Source of the DNA: Chaetoderma sp. LZ-2023a
Lineage: Eukaryota; Mollusca; Caudofoveata; Chaetodermatida; Chaetodermatidae
Assembly (NCBI GenBank): GCA_034401795.1
Contig: CM067359.1
Span: 142,544,233 to 142,608,232, forward strand
DNA: 64,000 nucleotides
Direction: 5' to 3'
The position numbers were made by a program, and so were the translations under genes. Of this stretch, positions 34,703 through 45,791 are shown piece after piece. How positions within the stretch are numbered: the stretch's first letter is position 1; the number at the start of each line of letters is the position of its first letter. The notes beneath the pieces are model-generated. The model did not search any database. It worked only from the letters and a program-made list of their open reading frames with translations, and had not been told where the DNA came from.

Positions 34703-35914
34703 TCACACCTCTGCTACAAAATCTCCCCATTGAGTCTGGGTCCCGCGACTGATGGTGGTTGGTCGCGGTGGATGCACTATCATTGCTGAGATGTGTTCAC
34801 TATTACTGGCACTGTCGGAAATATCTGAAGTGATGGTGGCGGAAATATGCGCGTCCATTATGTCTCTCACAGTTACTGCCGGTTCTAATATATCCGTCCG
34901 TAAGGCAGCGGCGGTACTAGTGGTTGCTAATGTCTTTGATGCTGTCGTGGTGGTAGTCGTTGTGGTGGCTGCTGTGGCTGTTGTGGTGAGGACGGTGAGC
35001 TGTACCGTAGGTTGAGGCCGTGATGCGGGAGCGGATACGCAGGAGATGACATCTTCCGAAACATAGCATATTTTAACAGACGATGTGCGGTGATGTTAGG
35101 CACGGGCTGAATGTCCTGTGTGTGGGCGATTCATCTCTTTCCCACGTATACTAATCGCCGCAGGCTGCGACAGTCCTGGTCCCTCGTCTATGGTCAGTTC
35201 TGGCGGAGATGGTGACTGCGGGTAACTGGGAATGTCTATTTCCACAGGTGTCGTAATCACTACCGAAGTCGGCTGACTGGCTAACACTGTCTTAGACACT
35301 ATGGTTGCGGATGTAGTGACCATAGCCAGATGGCTAACAACTGATGCGGGTGCTGCCAGACTGGATTTTGCGGGAGACTTTTGCTTCTTACTCCGCTTCA
35401 TGACTGGTGTGGATGAAGTAACTGGTACCAGCGTAACACTTCCTGACATGGCTGCGGGCAGGATTTCATGTCTGGCTGTCGGTACGTTGCTTACGGTAGC
35501 TGCGGGAAGACGATGACTAACAGGATATCTACGAGTAGTATTCTTTGTGCGGGCCATTTTCTTGGTAGGAAGAACTTTGACCGGGAACCGAGATTCGAAA
35601 CGGGTGGCTAAAACGGCATGATCCTCGTTCTCTTCACCAGGAACTAATGTTACTTCTAATGCACGGTGATGATATCAGAGTGCGTGGGTCACCCTGTAGC
35701 GAGTAGCGGTGTGGAGATATTGGCACGTCACACAGAAGGCTGACTGGAAGAGATGATCCTTATTAACATGAAGTGTGCGGTCGGATTTTCTAGTAAAAGT
35801 TCTAGTACAGGGCTTTCCGCTAGCTAATAACGAGCTGCACGGAAACCGTTTTGGAACTGGTACCGATTCTTCTTCAGACGAATCCGATAATGCTAAATCT
35901 TCAAGGAGTGACAA
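34703..35914 (-). pseudogene. Element 1 accessory gene: zinc-finger protein
   Basis: A gene between pol and the 3' LTR in element sense. It begins around LSLLEDLALSDSSEEES, followed by a C2H2-type finger with spacing CX9CX12HX4H (RFPCSSLL..GKPCTRTFTR..LHVNKDH) and a second CX2CX12H segment (FCVTCQYLHTATRYRVTH). A TGA at 35,677-35,675 breaks the frame. The same frame then continues with VTLVPGEENEDHAVLATRFE, a basic segment MARTKNTTRR and a Ser/Thr/Val/Ala-rich region to a stop at 35,096. After another disruption a Thr-rich stretch ends with HPPRPTTISRGTQTQWGDF and a stop at 34,703. Element 2 carries the homologue in the same place. The function is unknown. The finger suggests nucleic acid binding, and the position is that of env or accessory genes, but no membrane segment or signal peptide is visible. 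Confidence 0.7.
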
Positions 35915-36130
35915 CTCATTCCCCCATGGTAGTTGGCTGCGAGAACCTTATTCAAAACCTAATGCCCTATCTCTTCATTGTTTTTTTTTAACTTTCCAGG
36001 CCAAGTATAATAATGGAATAATAATAAAACAGCAGAATTTGGTTTGCGACACGAAAGAAGCCTAATGCTATCTGTTCTTCCCTGGTGTCGAGTTTTGATG
36101 GGAAGACAAAGTTTCAGAGCGCGAACCCTC

Positions 36131-36154
36131 CTTTTATACTATTTGGTGACGTCA
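36131..36154 (-). promoter_or_regulatory. Internal promoter of Element 1 accessory gene
   Basis: On the minus strand TGACGTCA (36,154-36,147), 8 nt, then TATAAAAG (36,138-36,131). Downstream sequence through CCAAATTCTGCTGTTTTATT is conserved with Element 2, supporting a real leader. The module is the same as in the LTR. Confidence 0.75.
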
Positions 36155-37016
36155 CAGGCGGCGGTTGACCACACCTAAAAGTTTTAACAGGTGATTCGGT
36201 CATTCTTATTTGAAAGTTTCCTCTTTTTCCGACCTAGACGTCTATGGATTAATTCTTCCTGTATAAAGGGAGTACTTTTAATTATAGGACGAATGGCTCA
36301 TTAACCCTTCTTAATTTCGCGCATATAACAGCCTTCGATCAACATAGATACGTGGTACTACTTTTTCTTTGCGGTGCCTCACCTTTTAATTAGCATGAGG
36401 CGGTTCTCCAGATTGGATGCTTATAAACTTGCCTGTTTTAATTTTAGGCTGGAGTGCTCGATGGGGTGTGTGGGAGTCAGGTGACGTCAGCGGAAATTAC
36501 CTGGACTCACCCTCGCCAGTCCTCTATCACGCTGTGGTAGTCACGTCTTTGGGCAGCTCTTGTGTTTAAAGCGTTTGACCCAATTTACTGGAAATAGTAG
36601 TAAAATGTCAAGTGGCTCTAAAAAGCGCGTGGTTGATTGGGAACATATATGCTGTTTATGGCGATGGCCAAAATGCTGTTGCTGAGGTATAGTTTGTCGT
36701 AGATGCGAGAGATAGAAATATATATGTTACATCAAGATATTTATAATGTCCCCTATTTGCGCGAGTTCTTTAACATGCGTCTTGGTATGTGTCTGTAATA
36801 GGTAGTTCTCAGCCCATGTCGATTATAAACTAGAACGCAAGGAAGAGAATTTTTTTTTGAAATTCTCTAATTATACTGTCAGATTTTTTATGCCGCTTTA
36901 CCGGCCCATGCGCTAATGATTTGTAGCATGGTAGAGCAGTTGTGTTCTTAGTCAAAGATTTAACAGTAAAGTTGTAAGTAATTTGATGTGTGGTTTAAAA
37001 AGATCTATTCAGGCGG

Positions 37017-38448
37017 TAGAGCTGTGTGGTATTGATATTTACATGACGGTACCGGTACCATGAAAAAATACCGCAGTACCACGGTATACCGTCATCTGAG
37101 CTTGAGGCATGCCACGAAATTAGCACAATGTTTTCCATTTCCTTTTCACTTCCATCTCCAATCAACGGTAAATATAGGTAAAATAAATAAATCGGCTTCC
37201 TGATTGAGAGAAGAAAAACATGGCTTTAAAACCATTGTTGTGTAAAAACTACTGTTTAGTTTCACGATTTTATTAGGTCACTATTTTTATTGACGTAATA
37301 TTCACGGGAATATCGGTCAAAGGCTGTGGTCGACTCGCTAACTATAACCTGCTGTTTGAGACATTGGGGTGCACTATTTTCAGTCTGGATTGTTCTTGCT
37401 ATTAATGCGTGCGACCAGCAAACGGTAAATTTTATTTTGGCAGTCGAGCGCTTTGATAAACAGAGTCCAGACAAAATCCGCGAGTATTTAAACGGGGCGA
37501 GTGTTGTACGCTTTTATTTCTGTTGGAGTCATATATTCTGTTACTCGCGAAAACAGGCCTATACACATACATATAACACGACATTGAACATAGCCGATTC
37601 CAAAGCTGATAATTACCGAGTACCCGATGTGCAGACTCGTTACTCGCCATGCTTCACGTGAACTTCCTACGTGTAGCCAGTTGAAAAATGAACTACAAAA
37701 ACTAAAACACTATAATTTTTAGGTGTCGTTACTTAAATTGGATTTAATCCGTGAAGAAATTTCTTAAAACAAGCCAGAAAAAATAAAATAATGACTTCAA
37801 CGCTGCTCGTTGTTAATAAATTAGCACGTGATCAAAACGGCGCGAGCAAATACTACGTTTTAGTAAACTTTCATTGATAAATTTAGCATAGTAATGTATT
37901 TTCCCACGGTCTAGTTCATGAACAACCAATCAGATACGTCTTTGCGAGATCGCCGTTGCGTTTGAATAGCACGCAGTTTGTATGTTATTTTGTTATTCTA
38001 GCGTGTTTGTTCGGTGACAAAATGCTTGGAGTAATAAATTACAAATAATAGAAACGAGAATAGGAAATATATTATAGTGTAATTACTACCGGCGGCCTGC
38101 CAGAGAATGAGTTTAGATGTTTTAAATAAAGCAATTTTACCGTGAGACTTTCAAGACGTACGTTTGACATACAATTCTGCCTGTCATTATTTTGTAATTG
38201 ACGTCTTGACGTGTGTTTTTACAACAACCCTTTCACCTGAACTCGGCTAATAGTTAGGGATGCCTGTATTTTGGGCACTATTAGCACTTATTTACTCTTG
38301 GTCAAGTCAGATTTTATGAATATATTTCTCTAATATTGCTCAAACATTATGGACGGTATTCACGGTATTTGGAAATGTCAACGGTCACGGTATCGGTTCA
38401 CGGTATACCGCGGTCCTCACGGTACTACCGTCAGACCGCCCAGCTCTA
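37017..38448. mobile_element. hAT-type non-autonomous element, 1,432 bp
   Basis: The terminal inverted repeats are TAGAGCTGTGTGGT and, reversed from the right end, TAGAGCTGGGCGGT. The target duplication TCAGGCGG is perfect (37,009-37,016 and 38,449-38,456) and 8 bp long, as expected for hAT. Subterminal regions are rich in GGTACCGGTACC and CGGTATACCG palindromes. I see no transposase, so it depends on another element. It interrupts the spacer between pol and the accessory gene of Element 1. Confidence 0.9.
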
Positions 38449-38459
38449 TCAGGCGGTAG

Positions 38460-39690
38460 ATCAAGGGTACTGATCCCGTCAAGATAGCTATGTTTTCCGA
38501 GCGGGAGGGTTGGCCAAGCATTCTCCTCAATGGGTAGAACTAGCTCCGTCCCGGCCTAGACCAGACACATTAATACCATTTAATAATGGTTAAATTACAG
38601 TACAACTCGAAAAGTGTGTGCCACAGTTATTACAATTTACAATGCCGTCGTTCGGAGATTGTGAATACAGTCAACCTGAGTGTTTGGTTATCTGGGGATG
38701 ATACTTGCACTGTGGTGATGGTGACGTGTTTATGGCCGTCAGGTGCGGGAGGGGGGGGGAGTGATGGCGTGAATGTCAACTTTATCGAACCCTGAGGGTA
38801 TTTCACTCTGTAATGGCCGAGTCTGTGGGAGGGACAGAGTTACTTTAGAGCACAGATGACCTGTCGGATGCTGTCGTAACTTTGATCAATCCATTGTCGA
38901 ATTCAACTTTTCGGTAGCAAAATCCTACTCGTGACTGACGACAATGCTGGCATCTTGCTCTCTTAATAATATCGACTGTTATTACGTGTAGAGGAAGTAA
39001 GTAGATTTAGCTGTTTCTGTACGACGTCGGGAAAAGGGAAAGGGAGGACCATTGGACAAACGTTCCTCCCGTGAAGCATACTGTAGATGGCTGTAGTGCA
39101 TTCCTTATATCCACATGATCAGTTTTCCCGTAACCGGATAAGAGGGTGTGTGTGCGAGATTTGTTGGCTGTTGTCTGTTGATGATGATGCTGTTGTTGGG
39201 ATGTCCGGGCTGCTGTATGATGCTAATGTTATAAGCGAAGTGGGCGCATTCCAGTTTTTCCACACTGGTGAACGCCAAGTCTGTTGTTATTTCGGGAGGT
39301 GTAGGTTTGCGGGAGATATTATTTCTCCAGCAGCTTGTGTGGGAGGAACTGTTGTGGGAATTTTTATGTCTCTATCGGGAATTAATTAATACTGGTAGGT
39401 GCTGCTAAACGATGTTGCTGCCGATGTTGAATGTCTCTGTTATGCTGAGTTTAATCGAGTAGGTATGTAATGTATGCGCAATGAGGAATTGACGTATCCA
39501 GTCTTGATGGCAGGTGTGTTCTGTAGGTGTTGACATTCTGCCTGTTGTGTGGTTTTCTGACTGCCCACGGGTGAGAATGGTAGGCCAATTGAATGGGTGG
39601 CTTTTGGACAGGGAGATGTGGTCATCTCCCATTACACGACGTTTGGTATCTTGTCATCGTTTTTCTACACCGGGAAAATTTGAGCCGAGA
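38460..39690 (-). other. Conserved non-coding spacer of Element 1
   Basis: This is the region between the pol C-terminus and the accessory promoter. Short stretches such as GACATTCAACATC..AGCAACATCG are shared with the Element 2 spacer (49,850-49,880), which shows common ancestry. Plus-strand ORFs here are antisense to the element and not supported. Confidence 0.5.
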
Positions 39691-41181
39691 GTCTGCTGAA
39701 CAGGCTGCTTCCCTGCCCACTATGGAGGGGTAATGTTGGTCGGTGCGGTGCGGGATGCCACCTCCTCTGTTGCAGCAGTCTCTCTCATATGTGAAGATTG
39801 ACGGTCAACAGACGACGAGTGGAGTGTGAAATGGACGGGGCCGGTGATGTCCAAACTTGGTGTATAGATGAGGGACACAAATTGGAGTGATGGCGGTGGT
39901 GGGACTACCGGTGTGGGTGTCCATTGGAGGATTCATAGTTTCGCGATTTTGGGAATTGGTCAGGTACACCTTCTTGTATGGTTCTGCGGTTCTAGACACG
40001 ACAAGGCTTCATCCAGCCTCTTCACTTCCATGCTATTCACCACATGTTCCACCCCACAGGAAGCATGGCTTGGGTCAGCCTCAGCTTCCGCTTATGGTAA
40101 CTCTATGATGGGGGCATAGCATGAAGAGGGTGGGAATGGGAAGAGATCGGAGGAACAACTTTTCCATCCGGTCCCTTGGACAACACAAACAAGAAATTCT
40201 TCAGATACGACTTCCCAGATCGAGTAGACCCGCGCTGAGGAGGGAGAGGGCGAGTACGTATCTCGTCATCATCGTCAGTGTGAGCCGTTTGTTCACCCAC
40301 GTTCTGGCTTGGTAGAACTGGGGCTGAACTAGCACTGCGGTGCTCTGTGCTAACCATGGGAATACTAATTTCTGTAGAAATATCTGTCTGGGTACCGGTG
40401 TCACGAGAAACGCCCAGTCCGAGCTCTGGTGCTGGGTCGTCACTGACACAAGGTTTAAGGCGATCGAAGTGGATGATTGAGGTCAGGCCATCTGAAGCAC
40501 GGATACGGTGGGTCATGTCCGATGGCTTACCTACTACCACATAGGGGCCTTTCCACTGGTAACTCAGTTTCCTTGGCACGTTTGCAGATCGTCGTGAATC
40601 ATGCACCCAAACCATCCTTCCTGCATCATACAGATCTCCATGCATCTCCGGTCATGCCATGTCTTTTGCCGCCGGTGTGCAATGGATAAGATTTCTCTCA
40701 CTAACTCATGGGCTTGTTCTATCCTTTGCCGCAAGAGTTCGACATCGAGAGATGGTGAATTTTTCTCTCCTGGTATTCGAGGGATGGGCAGATCCAAGGG
40801 TAAGGCTAATTCATGGCCTAACATTAACTAAGTAGGGGTGTAGCCCATGCTGGAATGTACTGAAGTGCGGTAAGACATGAGTATGTACGGGAGCCATAGG
40901 TCCCAATCTCTACAATCAAGGCATGTTTCCTTAGTAGGCATCCCCGTGAGAGTTCTGTTGAATCTCTCTACCATCCCATCACTCCGGGGGTGGTATGGAG
41001 TTGTCCTTGTTTTGATGATATGGAATAATTTGCATAGCTCTGATATGAGCCAGCTCTCAAAATTACTCCCTTGATCGGATTGCAACTCATAAGGCATACC
41101 AAAGTGGCAGAACACATTGCTGGCCAAGACCTGCACTATGGTGGATGCCTCTGGTCCGGCAGAGCAAATGCTTCTACCCAC
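39691..41181 (-). pseudogene. Element 1 integrase and pol C-terminus
   Basis: The minus-strand frame 41,181-40,828 carries the second half of the integrase core: NVFCHFGMPYELQSDQGSNF (second catalytic Asp) and TTPYHPRSDGMVERFNRTL (catalytic Glu). The C-terminal part (40,824-40,564 and 40,645-40,103, different frames) contains a GPY/F-type module (LSYQWKGPYVVVG, IHFDRLKPC) and a Ser/Pro/Thr-rich extension with RDTGTQTDIS. The extension continues, broken, towards 39,690 as a Pro/His-rich tail also seen in Element 2. The N-terminal integrase zinc finger and first catalytic Asp are largely lost with the RNase H deletion near 41,400. Frameshifts and stops make it non-functional. Confidence 0.85.
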
Positions 41182-41439
41182 TTCGTAAAATCATCTTGTA
41201 ATACGAGGATGTATTAATGCCATCATCTGTCGTATTCAACGGTGCTCCCACGGTGCACCAACAATCTTAATTTGAGATGGTGCGATATGGTGTTGGCCAA
41301 CAGCGTGTCTTTGGCATGGGATACATTTGGCAACCTATGTCTTGACACTATCGCGAATCCCGATCCAGTGGAATCTCAATTTGATACAGGCAGCAGTCCT
41401 TTCAGCGCCCTGAAGGAGCCTTCACACTCACTCGTCCAC

Positions 41440-43295
41440 TCAAATGGTCGATCTTTCTCGGTGATCCTGTAGAGGGGTGAAGCAATCTCGCTGAAATGTC
41501 AGATGTAACGGCGATAGTACTGGCATAGACCAAGAAAACTCTGTGTCTCCGTAACTGAAGTGGGCTGCTACTGCCTTAGTCTTTGATGGCTGAGTAGCCA
41601 CTCCATCACCGGATATGACGTGTCCCAGGAACTCAACGCTCTGTCTAAAGAGATGACATTTCTTCGGTTGTAGTTTTAAATTGGCTGTGCGAACGCTAAT
41701 TAGTATCAGGGGCCAATTTCCTAATACTGTACACCCTTTGGCCTTCCCGGTATTTCCAATTGCGGCCATAGAGATCGCCTAGTAGTCTACCAGGATGCAG
41801 CCTAGGCTTAGGTGCCATTCCCGTATATGCGTATGAGATTAAGGACTATGCCTATGCGAAGTTATAATCAAAGGGTAGGACAGCTAGTCCTACTGAGACT
41901 CCGGCTCATCGAATCATGATCGAGAACGATGTCCACAGGACACTAGTCTAACATGAGATCGAGAACCATGCCCAAGAAACATGGTTGAGGAACATAGTCT
42001 ACGATCTTTCATGTGATGACCCTCTCATGCATATACCCTCCCGCTTCCCAAAGAATCACTTTTCATGATCTCTGATCACGGGAGGCATGACTCGCAATAT
42101 GAATGCTTGCCATGGCCTGACTGTACATTGAGCCATCTTGACGACACAGATGAACTGACATGATCAAGACGACTGGCCGGTGACCCAGTCGATAGCGATC
42201 ACCATCTGAGCTCATGCTCAGGGGCAACCGATGGTCTGATCCGTACCTATCTGCCAACAGAGTACGAACTTTGACTGTTTTCCCCCGCCTTGCCTGCAGA
42301 GCACCTCCGACAAAACACCGCAATTGTCGAGAGTACCCTGGGTGTTGATTCACATCCACGTACCACGTATGTCCACTTGAGACAGGATGAACCAAAAATC
42401 TCAGTAGCCCGAACATTACGCCGACTAGATGGTACCACAGTAGGATGTTAATTCATCCTTCGTTAGACACGGAGGCCTTCAGTATCTCCTCAGCCCTATA
42501 GCTGGACTGTTGCGAGCCCACTGCTGCCTGTTCAAGACACCCCTTCGAGGAGCCTATCCCACTCTGGTATCTCGAAAGCATGGTGTCCAAATTTATTAAG
42601 GTTTGCTCAAACGTGGGTCCGAAGACTATTACGTCATCAATGTAACAGAGACGGATTTCCCATTGCAGGGTCGTTAATACTTGCTCAATGGGTTGTTCAA
42701 AAGTTTCGGGAGCGTTGCACAAACCATAGGGCATCTTGCGGAATTGGAAAAGGCCATCCCTACAAACGAATGTGGTCTTTTGCATGTAAACACTAGCTAA
42801 GTCAAGGGTACAAAACCACTTGGCTCCGGACAAGGAATCCAAGGCCTGATATATCCGGGGTAATGAATAAGCATCCTTAATGCTAAGATCATTAATGTGG
42901 TGGTAGTCTATACAAAACCGCAAGGTTCCGTCTTTTTTCCCTGCTAGTATTATTGGGCTAGCCCATGGAGATGCTGAGGGTTCAATAATACCAGTCCGCA
43001 ACATGTCGTTCACTTGTTGGTGTGCTTCTGCTTCCTTATGAACGGGAAGACGTTGTACCGGTTGTTTTATGGGGCGATTATTGCCTGTATCGATGGAGTG
43101 TCCTACGAGATGAGTTTCTCCGAGATCCATGTCTCCGGAGGAAAAACTATCGTGATATTTATGTAGTAGTCTCCCAATTTCTCGTTTCTGTGATTGCAGT
43201 AATCCAACTGTGGCACGTAGATACAAATCATGTAAATGTTCGGGTAAATCACTAATCATCTCCGGTGGTGTGTCAGCAAGTGCAGGTGATTCCAA
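41440..43295 (-). pseudogene. Element 1 reverse transcriptase, interrupted
   Basis: The frame 43,295-42,453 contains Ty3/gypsy RT landmarks: IIEPSASPWASPIILAGKKD, LRFCIDYHHIND, FCTLDLAS, FQFRKMPYGLCNAP and the YIDDVIVF active site. The segment after LDLAS is shortened. After about 42,570 roughly 0.87 kb of unrelated DNA (to about 41,694) interrupts the domain, which resumes as ANLKLQPKKCHLFRQSVEFL. The RNase H domain is absent: at about 41,400 the sequence passes from SFRALKGLL directly to a degenerate integrase zinc-finger region. The copy is dead. In Ty3/gypsy elements this polyprotein performs reverse transcription in cytoplasmic particles. Confidence 0.9.
41694..42569. other. Unrelated insert in the Element 1 RT
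   Basis: About 0.87 kb has no counterpart in Element 2, where the flanking RT blocks are adjacent. I see no terminal inverted repeats, target duplication or recognised coding sequence, so its origin is unknown. Confidence 0.6.
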
Positions 43296-43309
43296 TGAGA
43301 TTATGTCAA

Positions 43310-43946
43310 CTAAATGGCTGCAGCGTACTCCGGGTTCCAGAGTGATAGGATCGGCTTCTTGTAATGTTGTGGATAGCTGAGTGAGGAAAGGGCACGTACG
43401 GGATGACGGTTAAGCTCCACCTGTGTAAGCCATTTCTTGTAATGCTTCATGGGATGTTTTGGTGAAGCACAGAAGAAACAGTGATGCCGCCAGGGACATG
43501 CATTTCTCCATCTATGTCGGCACTTGTGAATCCATGAGGGGGAGTGAATCGTTTCTCCTGAGTCGCTGCAGTCTATGGATGCGGGAGATGATGTTGGATG
43601 GGGTGGTGTGTTCTGCATACCACCAAAGGACACCGAGTATTTAGTGTCTTGGTGGCAGGACGTGGTGCTTGCAAAAACGTTGTTTCAGGGGAGGTGCTAC
43701 AACCTACCACTGCCGTTTTACAGAGGAAAGAAGGCTTGTTGTGTGCGGAGAAAGATGGGGATGTCATTGCTGTGGATGGGGGAGGCAACGTAGGCATTGA
43801 CATGTGTGAAGCCGTGCATTTGGGTGTTGGTGTGAAAGCTGATTTTGGTGGATGAAGGTCGGCCACTGAATGTTGTTGTATGAAGGCCACAGTTGAGCCT
43901 GGAGGCAGATACGGGCACCGAGGTGGCTCTAGGTGATTCGGTGCCC
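43310..43946 (-). pseudogene. Element 1 gag-pol junction, protease region
   Basis: A frame with HHCFFCASPKHPMKHYKKWL at about 43,440-43,500 matches Element 2 (CHCFFCASTKYPMMHCQKWL), where it lies before an aspartic protease motif. The Element 1 protease motif itself is not found: sequence passes from this block to the RT frame within about 200 bp. The upstream part is a low-complexity Ser/Pro/Thr linker following the zinc knuckle. Confidence 0.6.
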
Positions 43947-45791
43947 TTAGGAGTTTGACTGCTTCTCTGGTTGCAGTGTACTGTGGTCGGGAGCAGGCGT
44001 GGTGGAAGGAGGTCGGTTAGGACACCGCTCCCTCCAATGGCCTGGCTGACCACATCCGAAACAGGTGTTCGGTGGCGGTGCGGTGCTGGTGGTGTTTGTT
44101 GTTCTAAACTGTGTGGTGGTGAGGTTGGTGCTAAGTGTCATAACTAAGTTTGCAAGTGCTGAGATTTGTTTATTAATCTTGTCTATCCATTCTCTCATGT
44201 TGCCATTGTTGTTGTTGTTGCGCTGGTTCCCACGCCGGTGGCCCCATTGTAACTTCCTCTATGGGCACGGCCGCTTCCTCCAGACGCTGGATTCTGACTG
44301 GAATTCTGTATAGCTGGTGGCGGTGATGTCTGTGTGGCCGGTGTTGATGGACTGGGTGGGGGGGGGGGAGCATTAGCGGGCCGGGCGATAGCTGCATCCT
44401 CTATCTCGTTGATAGGATGGAGTTGGCATCGGTTATTCTTCTCCCACTCCAGAAATTTCTCTATACGAACGGCGGTTGCCGTTAATTCGGCCAAACTCCT
44501 GTGGTCGCGGAGAAATAGCTTTTCTTTCAGGGCGGGTTCACCGCTCAATGCATCGATAAAAGTGTAAATGGATCACGCCTTCTGTATTGGTGCTCGGATA
44601 TGCGTGGGTGACTACCCTCCTAATTCAGCTAGTTAACTCGGGAAGAGTTTCTCCCGCGCATCGTCATTGGTTCTTAAGTTGAAGACGACTGGTTTCTCTG
44701 AGGGCTGTGTCACCAAATCGCTCCATTAATGTTCGTTCCAATTGTGTGTAGGTGGGTGTGTAGTCAGTTCCAAGATCCGCAAGAACTTGAAGGGCTTTTC
44801 CGGAAAGTTTTGCGGCAAGATATTCACCCATTTGCTGATCATTCCAGTGGTTAGTCCGACTTATGATCTCGAACTGTATTTTATAATTGGTCCAGTCATT
44901 CTCCCCACTAAGTTCAGGAGGGAGGATGACTCGGCGAAGAACGTGGGAAGAATGAAGCGGTCGAAATCTGGGTGGTGCGGGTGTCTGAGAATCTGATGAG
45001 TATGCTGAGGCTGGTCGTGGTGCAGGTGGAGGTGGTGATGGTGTTGGCGTTTCCCATCGATGCCGATGCCGAGGAGCCAGGATACGCGTACTCCAATTCA
45101 ATGAGTCTGCCCCGGTTGTAGAGCCATAGACCGGCATGGGTCTATGGACAGGAGGCGGATTGTTGTGAAGATTATGCAGACGTTCTCCCCGAGGTGAGGG
45201 CTGGTATTCCTCATATGGTGGTGGTGCAGTCAGCTGACGGTCATGATGGGTTTCATGACTGATATACCAGCGAAATGGTGGTGCCGATTCCTCCCGATAA
45301 AGCTGCGGTGTGCCCCTTGCATATACCATTGCGCTGGAAGGGGCCGGTGCAGGAGGTTGTCTGTATTCTGGATTATCCCCTGGCCATATAGTCTCCGTAG
45401 ATGACACAGGTGAGCGATAGTAGTCTGAAGGGCTATTGAGATGCCCGTAGTTGGGTCTTTGTCGGGGTTGTCCACGATTCGGCCCTGTTGGTGGTGGCCT
45501 GTTGCGGACATCCGATATAGTTCTGAACTCTGTTCCCACCTGTGAGGCATCCCGAAAGGTGTCATCGCTAACAGGCGAAAACAGGTTATAGTGTGGGGTT
45601 GTTGATTCCGCTGAATTTCTGTCATACTCGGTGAGCATGTGAGCTGAAAATCCATTGTATGACGCTGCCTCTTGATCGAGGGAGTCGTCGCTAAATGGAG
45701 AAGGTATTGAGCTAAGCTCACTGTATGGTGTGGGCGTGAGTTCGCTGCAGTTGGTTAATGATGTTTTTCGAGGCCCACATCGGGCGCCACT
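43947..45791 (-). pseudogene. Element 1 Gag
   Basis: Gag forms the particle and packages the element RNA. The frame is open from the LTR through the primer site (TSGARCGPRKTSLTNC) to a stop at 44,664. A Pro/Ser/Tyr-rich N-terminal region is followed by a capsid-type domain (RRVILPPELSGENDWTNYKI, LAAKLSGKALQVLADL, LERTLMERFGD, RLQLKN). Past the stop, further capsid-like sequence is in shifted frames (ALKEKLFLRDHRSLAELTAT at 44,548-44,195). A CCHC zinc knuckle CFGCGQPGHWRERC (CX2CX4HX4C) lies at about 44,020-44,061. The Met at 45,638 is not necessarily the start (see the LTR-borne start). Confidence 0.85.
45772..45789 (-). promoter_or_regulatory. Primer-binding site, tRNA-Lys-like
   Basis: On the minus strand TGGCGCCCGATGTGGGCC, then TCGAA, starts 2 nt after the LTR end CTACA. 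It resembles the primer site complementary to the 3' end of tRNA-Lys (CUU isoacceptor), with a few mismatches. The match is from memory of the consensus. Confidence 0.7.

Noticed and set aside
34752-35015. Plus-strand Val/Ala-rich ORF resembling a membrane protein
   Set aside because: It is the antisense of the Thr-rich tail of the accessory gene, where ACC/ACA codons read as GGT/TGT on the other strand.
38586-39389. Plus-strand ORFs of up to 100 codons
   Set aside because: They are antisense to Element 1, have no recognisable domain and are not conserved in Element 2.
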